A stretch of 64,000 nucleotides of DNA from Hyaloscypha bicolor E (taxonomy: Eukaryota; Ascomycota; Leotiomycetes; Helotiales; Hyaloscyphaceae), in assembly GCF_002865645.1 (NCBI RefSeq), contig NW_020194685.1, positions 1,502,807 to 1,566,806 of the forward strand. The letters are read 5' to 3'. The position numbers were made by a program, and so were the translations under genes. The stretch's first letter is position 1. Each line of letters opens with the position of its first letter. Of this stretch, positions 46,469 to 56,528 are shown piece by piece. The notes below the pieces were generated by a model. It was not told the origin of the DNA. It saw only the letters and a list, made by a program, of their open reading frames with translations, and did no database searches.

Positions 46469-47367
46469 TGAGCACAACGCCTGATGCCGCAACTGCTTTA
46501 CGGTAGCCCCTTGTATACGGCCTTGATACCACACCACACATTCTGTTGTCCATACTCAGTCATACCCATTGCATAGCGAGGCGTATGATGTTTAGTTTCC
46601 TTTCCTTTCGCGCCTGGTGGATTCGTTGTCATCGCGTTCAAGCTTGAAGCTTGATGAAGCTCAAATAGCTTGGGGATGGCGTTGTTTAGTAGTGAACAGG
46701 ATAGGATCTGAAAAAGAACTCTCTGCCATCAACTAGATCCCCCTCTCTTCTGCTCTCGTGCCTTCTCGAATTATTACTTTGTGTGCAATACCAAGAAGAA
46801 ATTCGATGTGCTGCATTTATCACCCCCTTGCAAAATAAATACCCCACCAAAGCTTCCCCGCAGTTAAGCGGACCCCTGAAATCTGAGTCCGGTCACCTTG
46901 GGCGTCCAACAAAGCACTTGCCCCTCGCCTCCCTGACATAGAAAATCAGATGTCAATCCACGATCATCCCATTCTACGCAACTATCATGTGAAATCTCCT
47001 TGCTCATCCTCTCAACCAATTTTATCAGCACGAATTGAATCACGTTCCAGAGGGTACTTTTAGTCAATCCCGTGTGACGGTGTCAGGCTCGCAACGCGAT
47101 CCAGCGCCCTGTAAAAGAGGGGTATTGCGGCTCCTGGAAAGCACATAAGGAAAGCCGACCCTGAATTGGAAGGTTGCGTTTGGCATAGAAGCACAGGACT
47201 TGATTCAGATTATCAAGGTAAGGCTGATTAACTTTCAACTTTCCGTTAAGTTTATCAGATTGAACATGGCGTGATGTTGTAGTATTGAAGTAGTTCACCG
47301 ACTTCCACTTACAGCGATCACAGAACAACAACAAACCTCAAGAACTTTTCTGTACTAGACAAGAGCG
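46469..47367. other. Intergenic, no gene recognised
   Basis: 3' flank of the FHA gene and promoter of the small gene at 47368. CT-rich tracts near 46745 and 46770. No domain-bearing frame. Confidence 0.45.
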
Positions 47368-47706
47368 ATGGCAACAGAAACAGTCAAACAGACAGCCGCT
47401 GGCTCACCGAATGCTCCTTCAACCACAAAAGCAGGCGTCCCGTTCCATCCTACCTCTACCAACTACGCCGATGCCCAAGCGCACGCAAACACCGCAGAAC
47501 AGATCCATATCCCAGATGGCAGAAGAAACAGCCAAGGCGAGATCCTTCCAAGCCCGACCGAGAGCTGGAAACCGAAGATGAACAGGGTGCAGAGCTGGAA
47601 TCAGGAAGACTTGAAGCGGAAGGCCTACCAGGTAGAGATGGGTGAGTGCGAGAAGGGACAAGGCACGGGGTTCACGGAGGGTGGACCGGGTACGAGACGT
47701 ATTTGA
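47368..47706 (+). CDS. Small conserved disordered fungal protein
   Basis: A single exon of 112 aa from ATG (MATETVKQTAAGSP). It is hydrophilic and low in hydrophobic residues, with HIPDGRRNSQGEILPSP, ESWKPKMNRVQSWNQEDLKR and a Gly-rich end (GQGTGFTEGGPGTRR). The NSQGEILPSPTESW and QSWNQEDLKR blocks are ones I associate with small uncharacterised ascomycete proteins; this is from memory, not a search. No membrane segment or signal peptide. It may be a stress-related disordered protein, but no function is assigned. Confidence 0.65.
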   Translation: MATETVKQTAAGSPNAPSTTKAGVPFHPTSTNYADAQAHANTAEQIHIPDGRRNSQGEILPSPTESWKPKMNRVQSWNQEDLKRKAYQVEMGECEKGQGTGFTEGGPGTRRI

Positions 47707-48965
47707 AGGGAAGGGGTTGACTGATCTCGAATGGGGACTACGAAGCGATGATGCCGATGAGGGAAATCCCACCGAAAATGAAAACACATGATGGCAGTGG
47801 CATTTATGCTTGGTTTCGGCGTTAGGTGGACTGGTTGGTGATTTGGATATGGCGTAAGAGCATACACGGCATCACGAACCAAAATTGCACGACTGGTTAT
47901 GAGACTAATGATTCATCTCATTGTGCAAGCGGTTTGGGAGCTCAGAGTCTGCAATAGTACATATTGAGCATGATTCTCTTCTCATTCTGCTTGGATTTCT
48001 CTCTATTTGACCTCATCTTTCCCGTAGGCTCTTTATCAATGCTAGAACTCCATCCCAAGCCTATGTTCCAGTGTCCCGTGTCCTTCTAGTACAATGTCGA
48101 TCCCTCTCTCATTGATACTATCCAACACTTGAGATAAATGATCTCCCCACATCACCAACAGTCATCATTCGTAAATAGTCAGGAACTCCAAGTCTTCGCT
48201 GCTTCCATTTGAGAGCATTTTTAGACTCGTCTGTTCTCAGAACCTCTTGAATTTGAGAACAGCGAATGGCAGCAACAAGCATAATACTAAACATGGAATG
48301 ACTTACTAAATCAGTCTGCAAAACGTTCAAGAAAAAGATGGAAGCGAAGAAGTGACCGCTGCTGTTGACGAAAGGGTTAGCATGTGCTTGGACTTTCACG
48401 TTCACTACCTTTACACTTCTTGACTTCGACTTCGAATAAAGGTATACGGGAATAGGGCTCTCCCCGAAAGATAGTCGCACCTGCGCTTGCTTGTACTTTC
48501 CTGAGAGTGGAGGTAGCGTCAGCAGCAACCTCTTTGAACTGGGTACACAAGTAAGTCTTATTTATTATCGGAAAATATCGTTGTTTAGGTAAGTTCTATC
48601 GAGTAGAGGGAGGCCGTGAGACTTGGATGTATTGTGATCTTGAGGCAATGTGATTCAATTTTGAGATAGCTACAGGAGTGATAAATGTATTGCGCATACA
48701 TATGAGGGCTGGGGAAGCTTCAATAAGCGTGAGAGACGGTGAATCGGGCCAATTGGTGTTTTTGAAACAAATACAATGCTTCGAGCATGACGCCGAGATG
48801 GCAGATCACGACGTACGTCTTATGTATCTTCGCATATAAGCTCAAAAGTATGCCTCGTCTGGACTGGACGTTGAAACGATATTAGAAGAAAGGAGTTCAC
48901 AAGAATGAATGGTCGATCTTGGGCCTCTCCATGTCCCCGATTGGCGGAATGTTTTCCTACTTTAA
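47707..48965. other. Intergenic, no supported gene
   Basis: A 136-codon minus-strand frame at 48118-48528 lacks a usable ATG at its start and has no recognised domain. Nothing else was identified. Confidence 0.4.
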
Positions 48966-49581
48966 CTCCTGCACTGGGTTACTCCAGGGGACCGAGCGTA
49001 ACTTTTAGGGTCTACAGGGCTTCACCGATTGATAAGCGAATTTGGACGACGGTATTTTCTATCTACCGCCAAAAATTGTCCCATTTTGCTGCAATTAATA
49101 TGAAAATTCATGGTTTTTAATATCTGAGGTCTATTCAAAGTATAATTATTTGCATATTAATTCGACTAATTTGAATACTAATTTTAACGATATTATGGTA
49201 GTGAAGTAGCTTGATATGCCACTCCCGCCGGCCCCCGACGAGCTAACCGAAGGTAGTAAGCTAATTTCTTTGAGAGTAAAGAGCTTCCAAGGCAAAGAAA
49301 GGCGTAAGAGATTAGTAAACTTTTAATAGCTTAATTCCGGTAGTAATATTAATCTTTTAAGTATTATATATATTATATAAAAGCCGGTTTTTGGGGGGGT
49401 TATATATGGCTTTGTTTTTTGGTTGCATATTCGGTTTTATATTAGCTATCCTAAAAGGAGCCTAGTTTGCGTGATTTAATGCCTGAGGATTACCGCCGCA
49501 CGTATTTTTGGCCCTAGTGCAATCGCTTCCGGTGGAATCGCGCAATTACGCTCGGTCCCCTGGAGTAACCCAGTGTAGGAG
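48966..49581. mobile_element. Remnant or non-autonomous DNA transposon with about 36-bp terminal inverted repeats
   Basis: The left end CTCCTGCACTGGGTTACTCC (48966 on) continues AGGGGACCGAGCGTAA. The right end (about 49546-49581) is its reverse complement with one difference in the first six bases, so 30 contiguous bases are perfect. The flanks could be a TAA duplication (Harbinger-like) or a damaged TA (Tc1/mariner-like); I cannot decide. The inside is AT-rich with a short frame (MPLPPAPDELTEGSKLISL) that may be a transposase fragment. It lies just upstream of the AA9 gene promoter. Confidence 0.72.
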
Positions 49582-50459
49582 GTAACGACAATCCATCCAG
49601 TTCCCCCTCTCTTCTCTTCTTTCCTCTCCATATGTTCAATGTCACACAAAATACTGTGGATCTACGGTCGGACCATGAAGTTCGTGTTGGTCATCTCCAC
49701 ACCATCCGTCTATCCAGCCACCTCATTCGTCTCCTTCATCACAGCTTGCACCTTGCTCCGAGCATCATGCTCGGAAGACAACTGATCACCGCTGCTGTGA
49801 TCCTCCATCTTCCAGTCGTCAGCTTGTTTCAAACAAAATTGTTCCGATGTCCAGACACCAGATGGAAAATTGTGGGCTGCATAATGGTTTCTCGTTCAGC
49901 TCAGGGGTGAGCTCCACAATTGTGTTTGAAACGCTGGTAGAGAAGGGGTCACCACGCGCAGATATGTTGGACCTGGAATTTTCTGAGCATCTTCAAACAA
50001 CTACCAACGTCCTATCTAATCTTTATCATACATCCGCTAAGATCACCATGCCTGGCGGCAAGGAAACCATGTTTCTTCAGCATGCCACTGCCTGGGAGGA
50101 GTGGCAGCCGAACTTGACTCGATGTCGCACGGTTTCCCGCCTCATTTTCTTGACTCAACCCAACTGTGAGTTGCGGGCTAGACCCAGGCCCCAAAGAAAA
50201 ACTGTACTGGTGGGCCAGAGGAAGAACCTATTTCGGGAGCAGATAGTTAGAGTGGGCATGTCCTCCTTGGTACTGGTGCTCATCTTATACGTTGCATATA
50301 AGAGTGTTGGAAAAGCTCGGGAAGTTTCTCGTCGTCAACATCTCCATTCTTTTCACTGCTTGAATATCCTCTTCATAGATTGAAGCCGGCCGATATACTT
50401 ACCAAGCCCGAACTCATCACCATCACGCTGCGCGCAGATTTTCGAAGCTACTTTCTAAC
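49582..50459. promoter_or_regulatory. Upstream region of the AA9 gene with TATA-like box
   Basis: A TATA-like GCATATAAG lies at 50294-50302, about 160 bp before the AA9 ATG. Near 49835 and 49918 two inverted segments occur (TTGTTTCAAACAAAATTG and CACAATTGTGTTTGAAAC). A 178-codon plus frame (49847-50383) crosses the TATA box and is probably not a gene. Confidence 0.35.
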
Positions 50460-52033
50460 ATGTCTTTCTCTACCATCACCGCCCTTACTGGAGCAATTGC
50501 TCTTGTATCACAAGTCGCTGCTCACGGCACGGTCACTGGAATCGTCGCAGATGGTGTCTAGCATGTCACCATTATCCTGGATTGAACCCGAAGGCTAACC
50601 GTTCTCGCAGCTACGAGGGCTACCATGCAAGCTTCCAATATTTGCAAACCCAGCCAGTAGTCGTAGGCTGGTCGATCCCCAAGGATCTGAACAACGGTTT
50701 CATTGCCCCAGATGCTTACACCACCTCCGATATCATCTGTCATCTGGGTGCCACAAATGCTCAAACATCAGCGACAGTTGCAGCAGGCGGACAAGTTGAG
50801 CTTCAGTGGACAGCTTGGCCGAGCTCTCATCATGGCCCAGTCATTGGTAGGTATTCTACTTCATGTAGACCTTGTGTGTTCTCACTAACTTACTTAGACT
50901 ACCTCGCCAACTGCAATGGAGACTGCAAGACCGTTGACAAGTCTACACTGGAGTTCTTCAAGATTGATGGAGTGGGGCTCATCGATGATACAACAATTCC
51001 TGGCACCTGGGCGTCAGATACCCTGATTGCGAACAACAATTCCTGGACTGTCACGATTCCTTCCGATATTGCTCCGGGCAACTACGTTCTCCGCCACGAG
51101 ATCATCGCCCTGCACTCAGCCGGCACCGTTGATGGAGCCCAGAACTATCCACAGTGCGTGAACCTGGAAGTTACTGGCTCTGGAACAGCAACACCATCTG
51201 GAGTTTTGGGCACGGCACTTTACGTTGAGACCGACCCAGGAATCGAGATCAACATCTACACCTCTTTGTCGACCTATGTCGTTCCTGGCCCAACTCTGTA
51301 CAGCGGCGCTATCAGTGCAAGTCAAACGGGCGGAGAGGCAATCACTGGTGTCGCTTCCATCACCACAGGAGGTGCCTCAGCCGCTTCCAGCGCACCCAAC
51401 AAGGTCACCTCTTCACCTACTGCTCAAATCACCTATGTTGCTTCTGTAGCCTCTGCCTCAGGTGGACTGGTAGGCATTCAGTCCTCAGGCGCACCATACT
51501 TGAACAGCACCCGCACCAAGAAGTCCGCTTGCAAATCCAAATCCTCCAAGACGGCTGCCACGGCAGTCACCATACCGGAGGTCGTAGCAGTTCCTACATC
51601 ATCTGGGCTCCCCTTTGCTACGCCCGTCACTATCCCTACCTCCTATTCCGCAGACTCAACCAGCACCTCCAGCGCCGCAGTCACTGCGCCAGCAGGAACC
51701 ACACTCTCCGATCTTCTCTCCTGGATCTCCTCCTTCTACAACAAGTTCAAGGGAGCCTCCTACGACGGCAACACCGTCGCCCGTCGTCACGCACGAGATG
51801 TTGCGCGTGCCGAGATGGAGAAGTTTGACCGCGCTGGTGGCTTCGCGGCTGGGGCTACGGGATCTGGGTTCCCTCACCCAACTGGCCACCACCACCCTCA
51901 CGGCACTGGATTCCCACATGGCACTGGATTCCCACATGGCACTGGCTTTGCAAAGCCGACAGGAACACTCGCGTCTGGATTTGTGGCCCCCACTGCGGGC
52001 AGACACTTCGCTGCTGCGGAGTTCGGCCCATGA
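50460..52033 (+). CDS. AA9 lytic polysaccharide monooxygenase with C-terminal extension
   Basis: Exons 50460-50560, 50611-50846 and 50898-52033 give 490 aa. The first intron begins GCATGT and ends CAG (GC-AG type); only this choice yields the family segment [19 protein letters not shown] signal peptide ([20 protein letters not shown]) is cut before His of HGTVTG, the copper-binding N-terminal histidine. The second copper His lies in SSHHGPVI and the axial Tyr in [18 protein letters not shown]9 enzymes cleave cellulose or related glucans oxidatively outside the cell. After about residue 240 comes a Ser/Thr-rich linker, then a helical module ([35 protein letters not shown]) and a Gly/His tail with repeated PHGTGF. 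The enzyme looks intact. Confidence 0.93.
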
Positions 52034-53579
52034 AAAGAGGACTCACAGATTAGGATAGATCATGATTGATATTAGAACCGGTGGCTTTCTTGTATATAGA
52101 ATTATTCCCTTCCTTTCTCTGTACATATATATCCAGCTCAGTTAGACATTGAGCTTGCTCATTTATGGAGCGAATTAAACAGAAGTTCCTCCAATAATCG
52201 CCTTCTCTTCTGCACTTGTGCTAAACCCCTACCTAATACTGCTAGGTCTTTATCAAAAGAAAATTGGTGCAATGTGCTGGGAGAAGGAACAGCGTTGGGT
52301 TACAATCAACGGCAAGATTCATAGCAGCAAGCTCATAGATTTGGACGAAGTTCTCAGATCTAGAGACTGGAGATCGATAACTCAAGTATTCCCAGGGAGG
52401 CCCAACCTAAGGGAATGCAGCAAGGGTGGACTGTAACGGATATTTGAACCGATCTTTACTGATGAAAGCAGAGTCGTCATATGTTGGGACGTCACTACTC
52501 TGTTTCCTTGTACTATACACGGATTGAAAGCCATCCCAGGTCTCAAACTTCGTGGTTCTCTGGATCACCGATGAATGCAAGCTTGCTCCTGAAAGTCTAT
52601 TCCTTCCTCCGATCAAGATAGAAATCCTTAAGGCCTCATTCTCATCTTTTTGACTCAATCTTCTTGCCACGCTTCCCACGCTTCTTTCACCCCCGCCAGA
52701 TCGTAGCCAGGAGTCGGCAGAACGATGTCGAAGATCACGTATTTGCCACTCTAAACCTCCTCTGCAGTCAGAGCTCGAGCGCCCTAGTAGAGGTCATTGT
52801 GGGTGACGGCAATATCATAACCACAACCTCACCATTCACATCTGCTCAATTCCGATCTTCTATTTGACGTCAGATGAGAAGTTGTTTGGGCGTTTTTTCA
52901 AGTTTCAAAGTCGAGCCGGCTCCATTCACACCATCGGAAGGACACCCACAGCTGAGCAGTCGAACCTTCACATGTTTGACAGATTGAACATGCTCAGCCG
53001 GCTGGTTGATGAAGACGGTCAACGGGTTGAAAACGTTGGTCAATTCGAACAAGACCTTCATGTCCCCCGACTTGTTCTTCCCCTTCCCCGTCCCAGACTT
53101 ATTCCTCTTACTCGGATCCTTCCAGGTACTGTACATGCGCGCTTGGGAACGCCTCTCCTCAGTCTTGCAACCCGTCTCGTCTGTTGTCGTCCTCCACTAC
53201 TATCCATTGCACCAGACCCACAATACAATGGCTGGAAAAAGTTAGCATTGCAATCAATGAGGGTACACACTGAAGTACATACCATTTTCCTTCTCGACAC
53301 CATCCCTCATGTCGCTGGGAGCGCGGCCGGACTGCTATCCCTTGTCGTGGGAGAGCAACTCTTCGATTTTGATTGTCAAGAACTGCGACTAGGACGGCCA
53401 TGATCCCCCCATGTCGTTGGGAAGGTAAACATCCGGAGCCCTGCCTTTGTTGATACTGAGCTTTCCAGCATCTTATATCCATCTTGAGTTAAGTTCCTTG
53501 GAACAAGACGTCATAGATGGTGAGAACCCCGTACGTGACTGGGTGCCTTCGTTCGTATAAAGCTCTTCCGACGAGTCGA
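52034..53579. other. Region with minus-strand coding-like relics, possibly 3' part of a DNA methyltransferase locus
   Basis: Two minus-strand frames read like protein: 52679-52407 (EALRISILIGGRNRLSGASL, ending LQSTLAAFP) and 53136-52870 (DMKVLFELTNVFNPLTVFIN, ending KTPKQLLI). A copy of the LLSHDKG segment found upstream at 53830 recurs at about 53345 with a stop after it, so part of the locus is duplicated. No domain could be assigned to these two frames. Confidence 0.3.
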
Positions 53580-53830
53580 GTTGTGTGGGAATGCAGCTCA
53601 AAATGGGTCGTAGATGGACTCATAACCAGCCCTGTCCAAGTGCCAGCGAATGCTCTTCTGGTTTTTCTTGCCTTTCCACACAGCGGCTTTTTCGTCCGTC
53701 CAAGGAGCGTTCATGATGTTTTCAAGGAAGACGATCCTCGGATGATACAACTCAAGATATGCCTTGACGGCATAAAATGTGTCGCCTGACTCACTTTTCT
53801 CTGACTGCTCCCCCTTGTCGTGGGAGAGCA
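53580..53830 (-). pseudogene. Fragment of a C-5 cytosine DNA methyltransferase gene
   Basis: One minus-strand frame reads LLSHDKGEQSEKSESGDTFY, then AVKAYLELYHPRIVFLENIM, then NAPW, then WHLDRAGYESIY before a TGA. ESGDTF, the PxIVxLENxxxAPW block (motif IV with the ENV/ENI residues) and the following GY segment are characteristic of fungal RID/Masc-type cytosine methyltransferases. The upstream PC motif and the downstream PQTRxR motif were not found in frame. It is therefore a relic, or one exon of a badly disrupted gene. RID proteins are required for repeat-induced point mutation. Confidence 0.6.
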
Positions 53831-53839
53831 GCCCGAGCC

Positions 53840-53980
53840 GCCGCTACCCTTCCATGTCGTTGGAAGTCGCAACCTACAGTTATTGATCACCCAGATCTGC
53901 TACTGGGACCGCCGCTACTCTCCCATGTCGTTGGAAGACGTAACTTACAGTTTTGATAACCCAGCTCTGCTACTGGGACA
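53840..53980. repeat. Two tandem about 71-bp repeat units
   Basis: Unit 1 (53840-53910) and unit 2 (53911-53980) both run GCCGCTAC, CCATGTCGTTGGAAG, TACAGTT, ATCACCCAG/TAACCCAG, CTGCTACTGGGAC. A partial third copy of the CCATGTCGTTGG part is at about 53411. On the minus strand the frame at 54175-53946 (MTIKVDENVDPVRNTEASIT, then QSTSPPSQPAIIKAESAAAL) runs into the repeat, so the repeat may derive from a coding exon. Confidence 0.6.
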
Positions 53981-54868
53981 TCCAGCTTTTGGCCAGCGCC
54001 TTGACGGACTGGGTGTAGCTTCGACTCCTATGAGAGCAGCTGCTGATTCGGCTTTGATGATGGCTGGCTGGGAAGGAGGTGAGGTGCTTTGAGTTGGCGT
54101 GATTTGAGCAGTGGAGGTAATACTGGCCTCAGTATTGCGTACTGGGTCGACGTTCTCATCCACCTTAATGGTCATGGAAGATTCAGTCTCCTTTATGATC
54201 GAGGAGCGTTTGGAATTTCAGCAATTCCTTGTATGCTCATCATTACTTTCTGCCTGCTCGGTCTTGGCTACTCAATATCCAATGACTTCTAAAACTTCAC
54301 GATCTCCGATCTGATCATCCGAGAGCCTCCAAGGATGTAAAGTTGTTCCCATGAATTGCTGTCAAGGGCCAGAAGCAGGAGCAGTGTTGATCAAGGAGGA
54401 GCAACACAAAACCCAAAGACTCCTTCCGAGTTGTAATTTGTCGAAGATGCTTCGGGAATGGCTTGCTCCGGTCTAAGTTCCTTGGCACAAACCGTCATAG
54501 AGGGTGAGAATTCCAGCAAAATTGTATAAACTCCACAAAGTAGACACCGATTCTTCAGAGGAGCAGAAATGGTCAGGGCAAGGCCAGGAGCACAATGAAG
54601 CCGATGTAGGTATCATCTCTTCGCTTGCCAAGCAAGGTCTCCAGCAGCAAAGTTTTCAAGGCTCCTCTCCAGAATAATTCCCCGTTACCCGTTGGTTTCT
54701 TTCCAAGGACGATCCCCGGTCTGTCGATTGAGTCGGCGACTCGTTCTGTCATGCCGGGCCTGGGGCGTTGCCATTCTGGCAGTTCCTTTGATCCGCCGGA
54801 CTCCAATTCGTGACTGGGTGTCGTCTCCATTGATCTTCACGGCTGGAGAACTGCCAGCAAACCCTCAA
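53981..54868. other. Coding-like scraps on the minus strand, unidentified
   Basis: Frames 54175-53946 (starts at an ATG, disordered Ser/Pro-rich) and 54830-54573 (METTPSHELESGGSKELPEW, ending TYIGFIVLLALP) read as if once coding. No family was recognised, and no splice pattern joins them to the methyltransferase-like fragment with confidence. Confidence 0.25.
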
Positions 54869-54915
54869 GGCCGGAAAGTTGTTCAAACTTGGTCATTTAG
54901 AGGAAGTAAAAGTCG
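54869..54915 (+). pseudogene. Fragment of the 3' end of 18S rRNA
   Basis: The stretch from GGCCGGAAAGTTGTTCAAAC through TTGGTCATTTAGAGGAAG to TAAAAGTCG equals the conserved region just before the ITS1 boundary of fungal 18S rDNA, including the target of a widely used ITS primer. A degraded match may extend upstream to about 54815. The sequence departs from rDNA straight after AAAAGTCG, so this is an isolated fragment and not a rDNA unit. Confidence 0.7.
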
Positions 54916-55146
54916 CAGGAGGTAGCAACCGAGAGCTTGTCGTTGCGATTGTTCAGCAGTGTCAACAGCTTGAGGACGAGCTTTTCTTTTGACCATCATT
55001 GGAGATCAATCGGAAAGACATCTCGCAGTGGAAGGACCACTATTGCTGAGCAGTCGGGCTTCTGTTCGTTGCGTCAAAGTTGCTGGATTTATGAGACTTG
55101 AAAGGTGATGTTGCCAGAACCCTCAATTCAGTTTGGAAGAGAACCT

Positions 55147-56463
55147 TCATTGGCGGTGGGCGAGATTCTGCTCCTTCTCCCACACAGAGGCTTGCTCTGG
55201 GTGCTCGTACGGGATATACTTTCCCTTTTTGAGGAACCAGAGAAGCGCTGGAACATCTGGAGCACACAAGTGACAAACGCCGACGACGTTGGACCAGAAA
55301 TTCCAAGTAGAGTTGTCCTCGGAATGTCCACGGATCCGAAGTTCCTTCTCCAGTGTCCAAAGGAACTCGCGCCAAAAGGCTGCCCACAAGCAATCAAAAA
55401 CTGACCGGATGGAAGCAAACAGCTACTAAAGAATTGATGTTGTCAGCGCTTTTGCCGTTGTCAAAGAGATCGGACGGATCATACAAGAGCTGAGCTCATC
55501 CTCTTTGGGGTGACCGCTGCAGAATGTCCGGTGGGTCACCCCTTTTCCGAGAAGAGAAGAGCCGAGAAAAACCAAACGAGAATGCCTAAGCGAAAGAAGA
55601 CAGCTGCTAGGAGAACAAAGTTGTTAGTCTTTTTGCCTTGTCAAGGAGATCAGACGGGTACTTACAAGAGCTGAGTTCATGCTCTTTGGGTCCCCTCCCT
55701 ACGGAATGCCCGGTGGAGAGGACCCCTTATGTTTCAGTGCTTCGATTTCGGCAAAAGAGGAGAGCTACTAGGACAGCAAAGTTGTTAATGTTTTGCTATA
55801 TTAAAGGAGATCAGATGGTGACCTACAAGAGCTGAGTTCATACTCTTTGGGTCCACCCTGCGGTATGCCTGCAGGGCGGACCCCTCTGTCCAAAGTTGAA
55901 CCTGGGATGTTCCTCCTCAAAGGAGGTTGTGCCCAAGAGAAAGCAGACAGCTGCTAGAATAACGAACTTTTCAGTACCTTTGCTATTACCAAGTGTTCAA
56001 ATGGCCACTTACGAGAGTGCTGTTTGTGTTGTCTGGGTGCAGCCCCTTCGGAGTTGGAGTTGCCGAGCGGACCCCAGGGCTGCACCCCCTTTTTCTTTCG
56101 CGAAGAGCAAAGCCGGAAAAACGCAAACGAAGTTGTCCGGACGAAAGCAGAAAGACACTAGAGGTGGCTTTGTTATTAGTATCTTTCCTATTAAGAATCA
56201 AAGGGTCGTACCAGAGCTGCGCTCGTGTTATTTGGGTGCAGCCGCAAAAGTCATAGAAGGCCAAGGGGGAGCCGAGGATAAAGCAGAATAAGCACATGAA
56301 AACCATGCTCCCCCGCCCCCCATTTCGCGGCCACACCCCAAAAATTTCCAGAAAGCTCTTCCAGAGCAAAGCGAGTATCGATTTGGAGACCTCTGCTCTC
56401 TCCATTGAGGAGAAGAGAGAGCAGAGATCTGTTCATTGTTCTGTTTGTCTGCCAGAACGCCAT
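55147..56463 (-). CDS. Candidate multi-exon gene with tandemly duplicated exons, unidentified
   Basis: The likely first exon starts at the ATG at 56463 (MAFWQTNRTMNRSLLSLLLN, then RFALEELSGNFWGVAAKWGA). The last exon (about 55422-55147) reads FASIRSVFDCLWAAFWREFL, then TLEKELRIRGHSEDNSTWNF, ending EKEQNLAHRQ with a clear stop. Between them lie five intron-like segments and near-repeated short exons. I could not find one set of phases that keeps the middle exons open; several contain stops. The gene is therefore either decayed, spliced differently, or encodes a non-coding spliced RNA whose end exons are coding-like by descent. No known domain was recognised. Confidence 0.35.
55423..56270 (-). 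repeat. Tandem array of about five 160-200-bp units carrying intron signals, four with a hairpin
   Basis: On the minus strand donors occur at 55484 (GTATGA), 55665 (GTAAGT), 55826 (GTAGGT), 56012 (GTAAGT) and 56211 (GTACGA). Each is followed 54-62 nt later by TAG or CAG, with CTAAC-like branch sites. Between donors the plus strand repeats AAGAGCTGAGTTCAT and CTCTTTGGG. In four units GGGT then opens a GC-rich hairpin: stems at 55507-55515/55534-55542, 55688-55698/55715-55725, 55849-55861/55871-55883 and 56035-56045/56077-56087. The distal stem bases differ between units yet still pair. The fifth unit (to about 56270) lacks a clear stem. Confidence 0.7.
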
Positions 56464-56528
56464 GTTAGCAAAACCGGACTGTTTAATCTCTCCTTGACTC
56501 TCAAATAGAAAGGTGAAACTGCTTCAAA

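Noticed and set aside
48118..48528. 136-codon minus-strand frame
   Set aside because: Begins without ATG, contains a good splice donor in the middle, and no family resemblance.
49847..50383. 178-codon plus-strand ORF
   Set aside because: It runs across the probable TATA box and leader of the AA9 gene and has no recognised domain.
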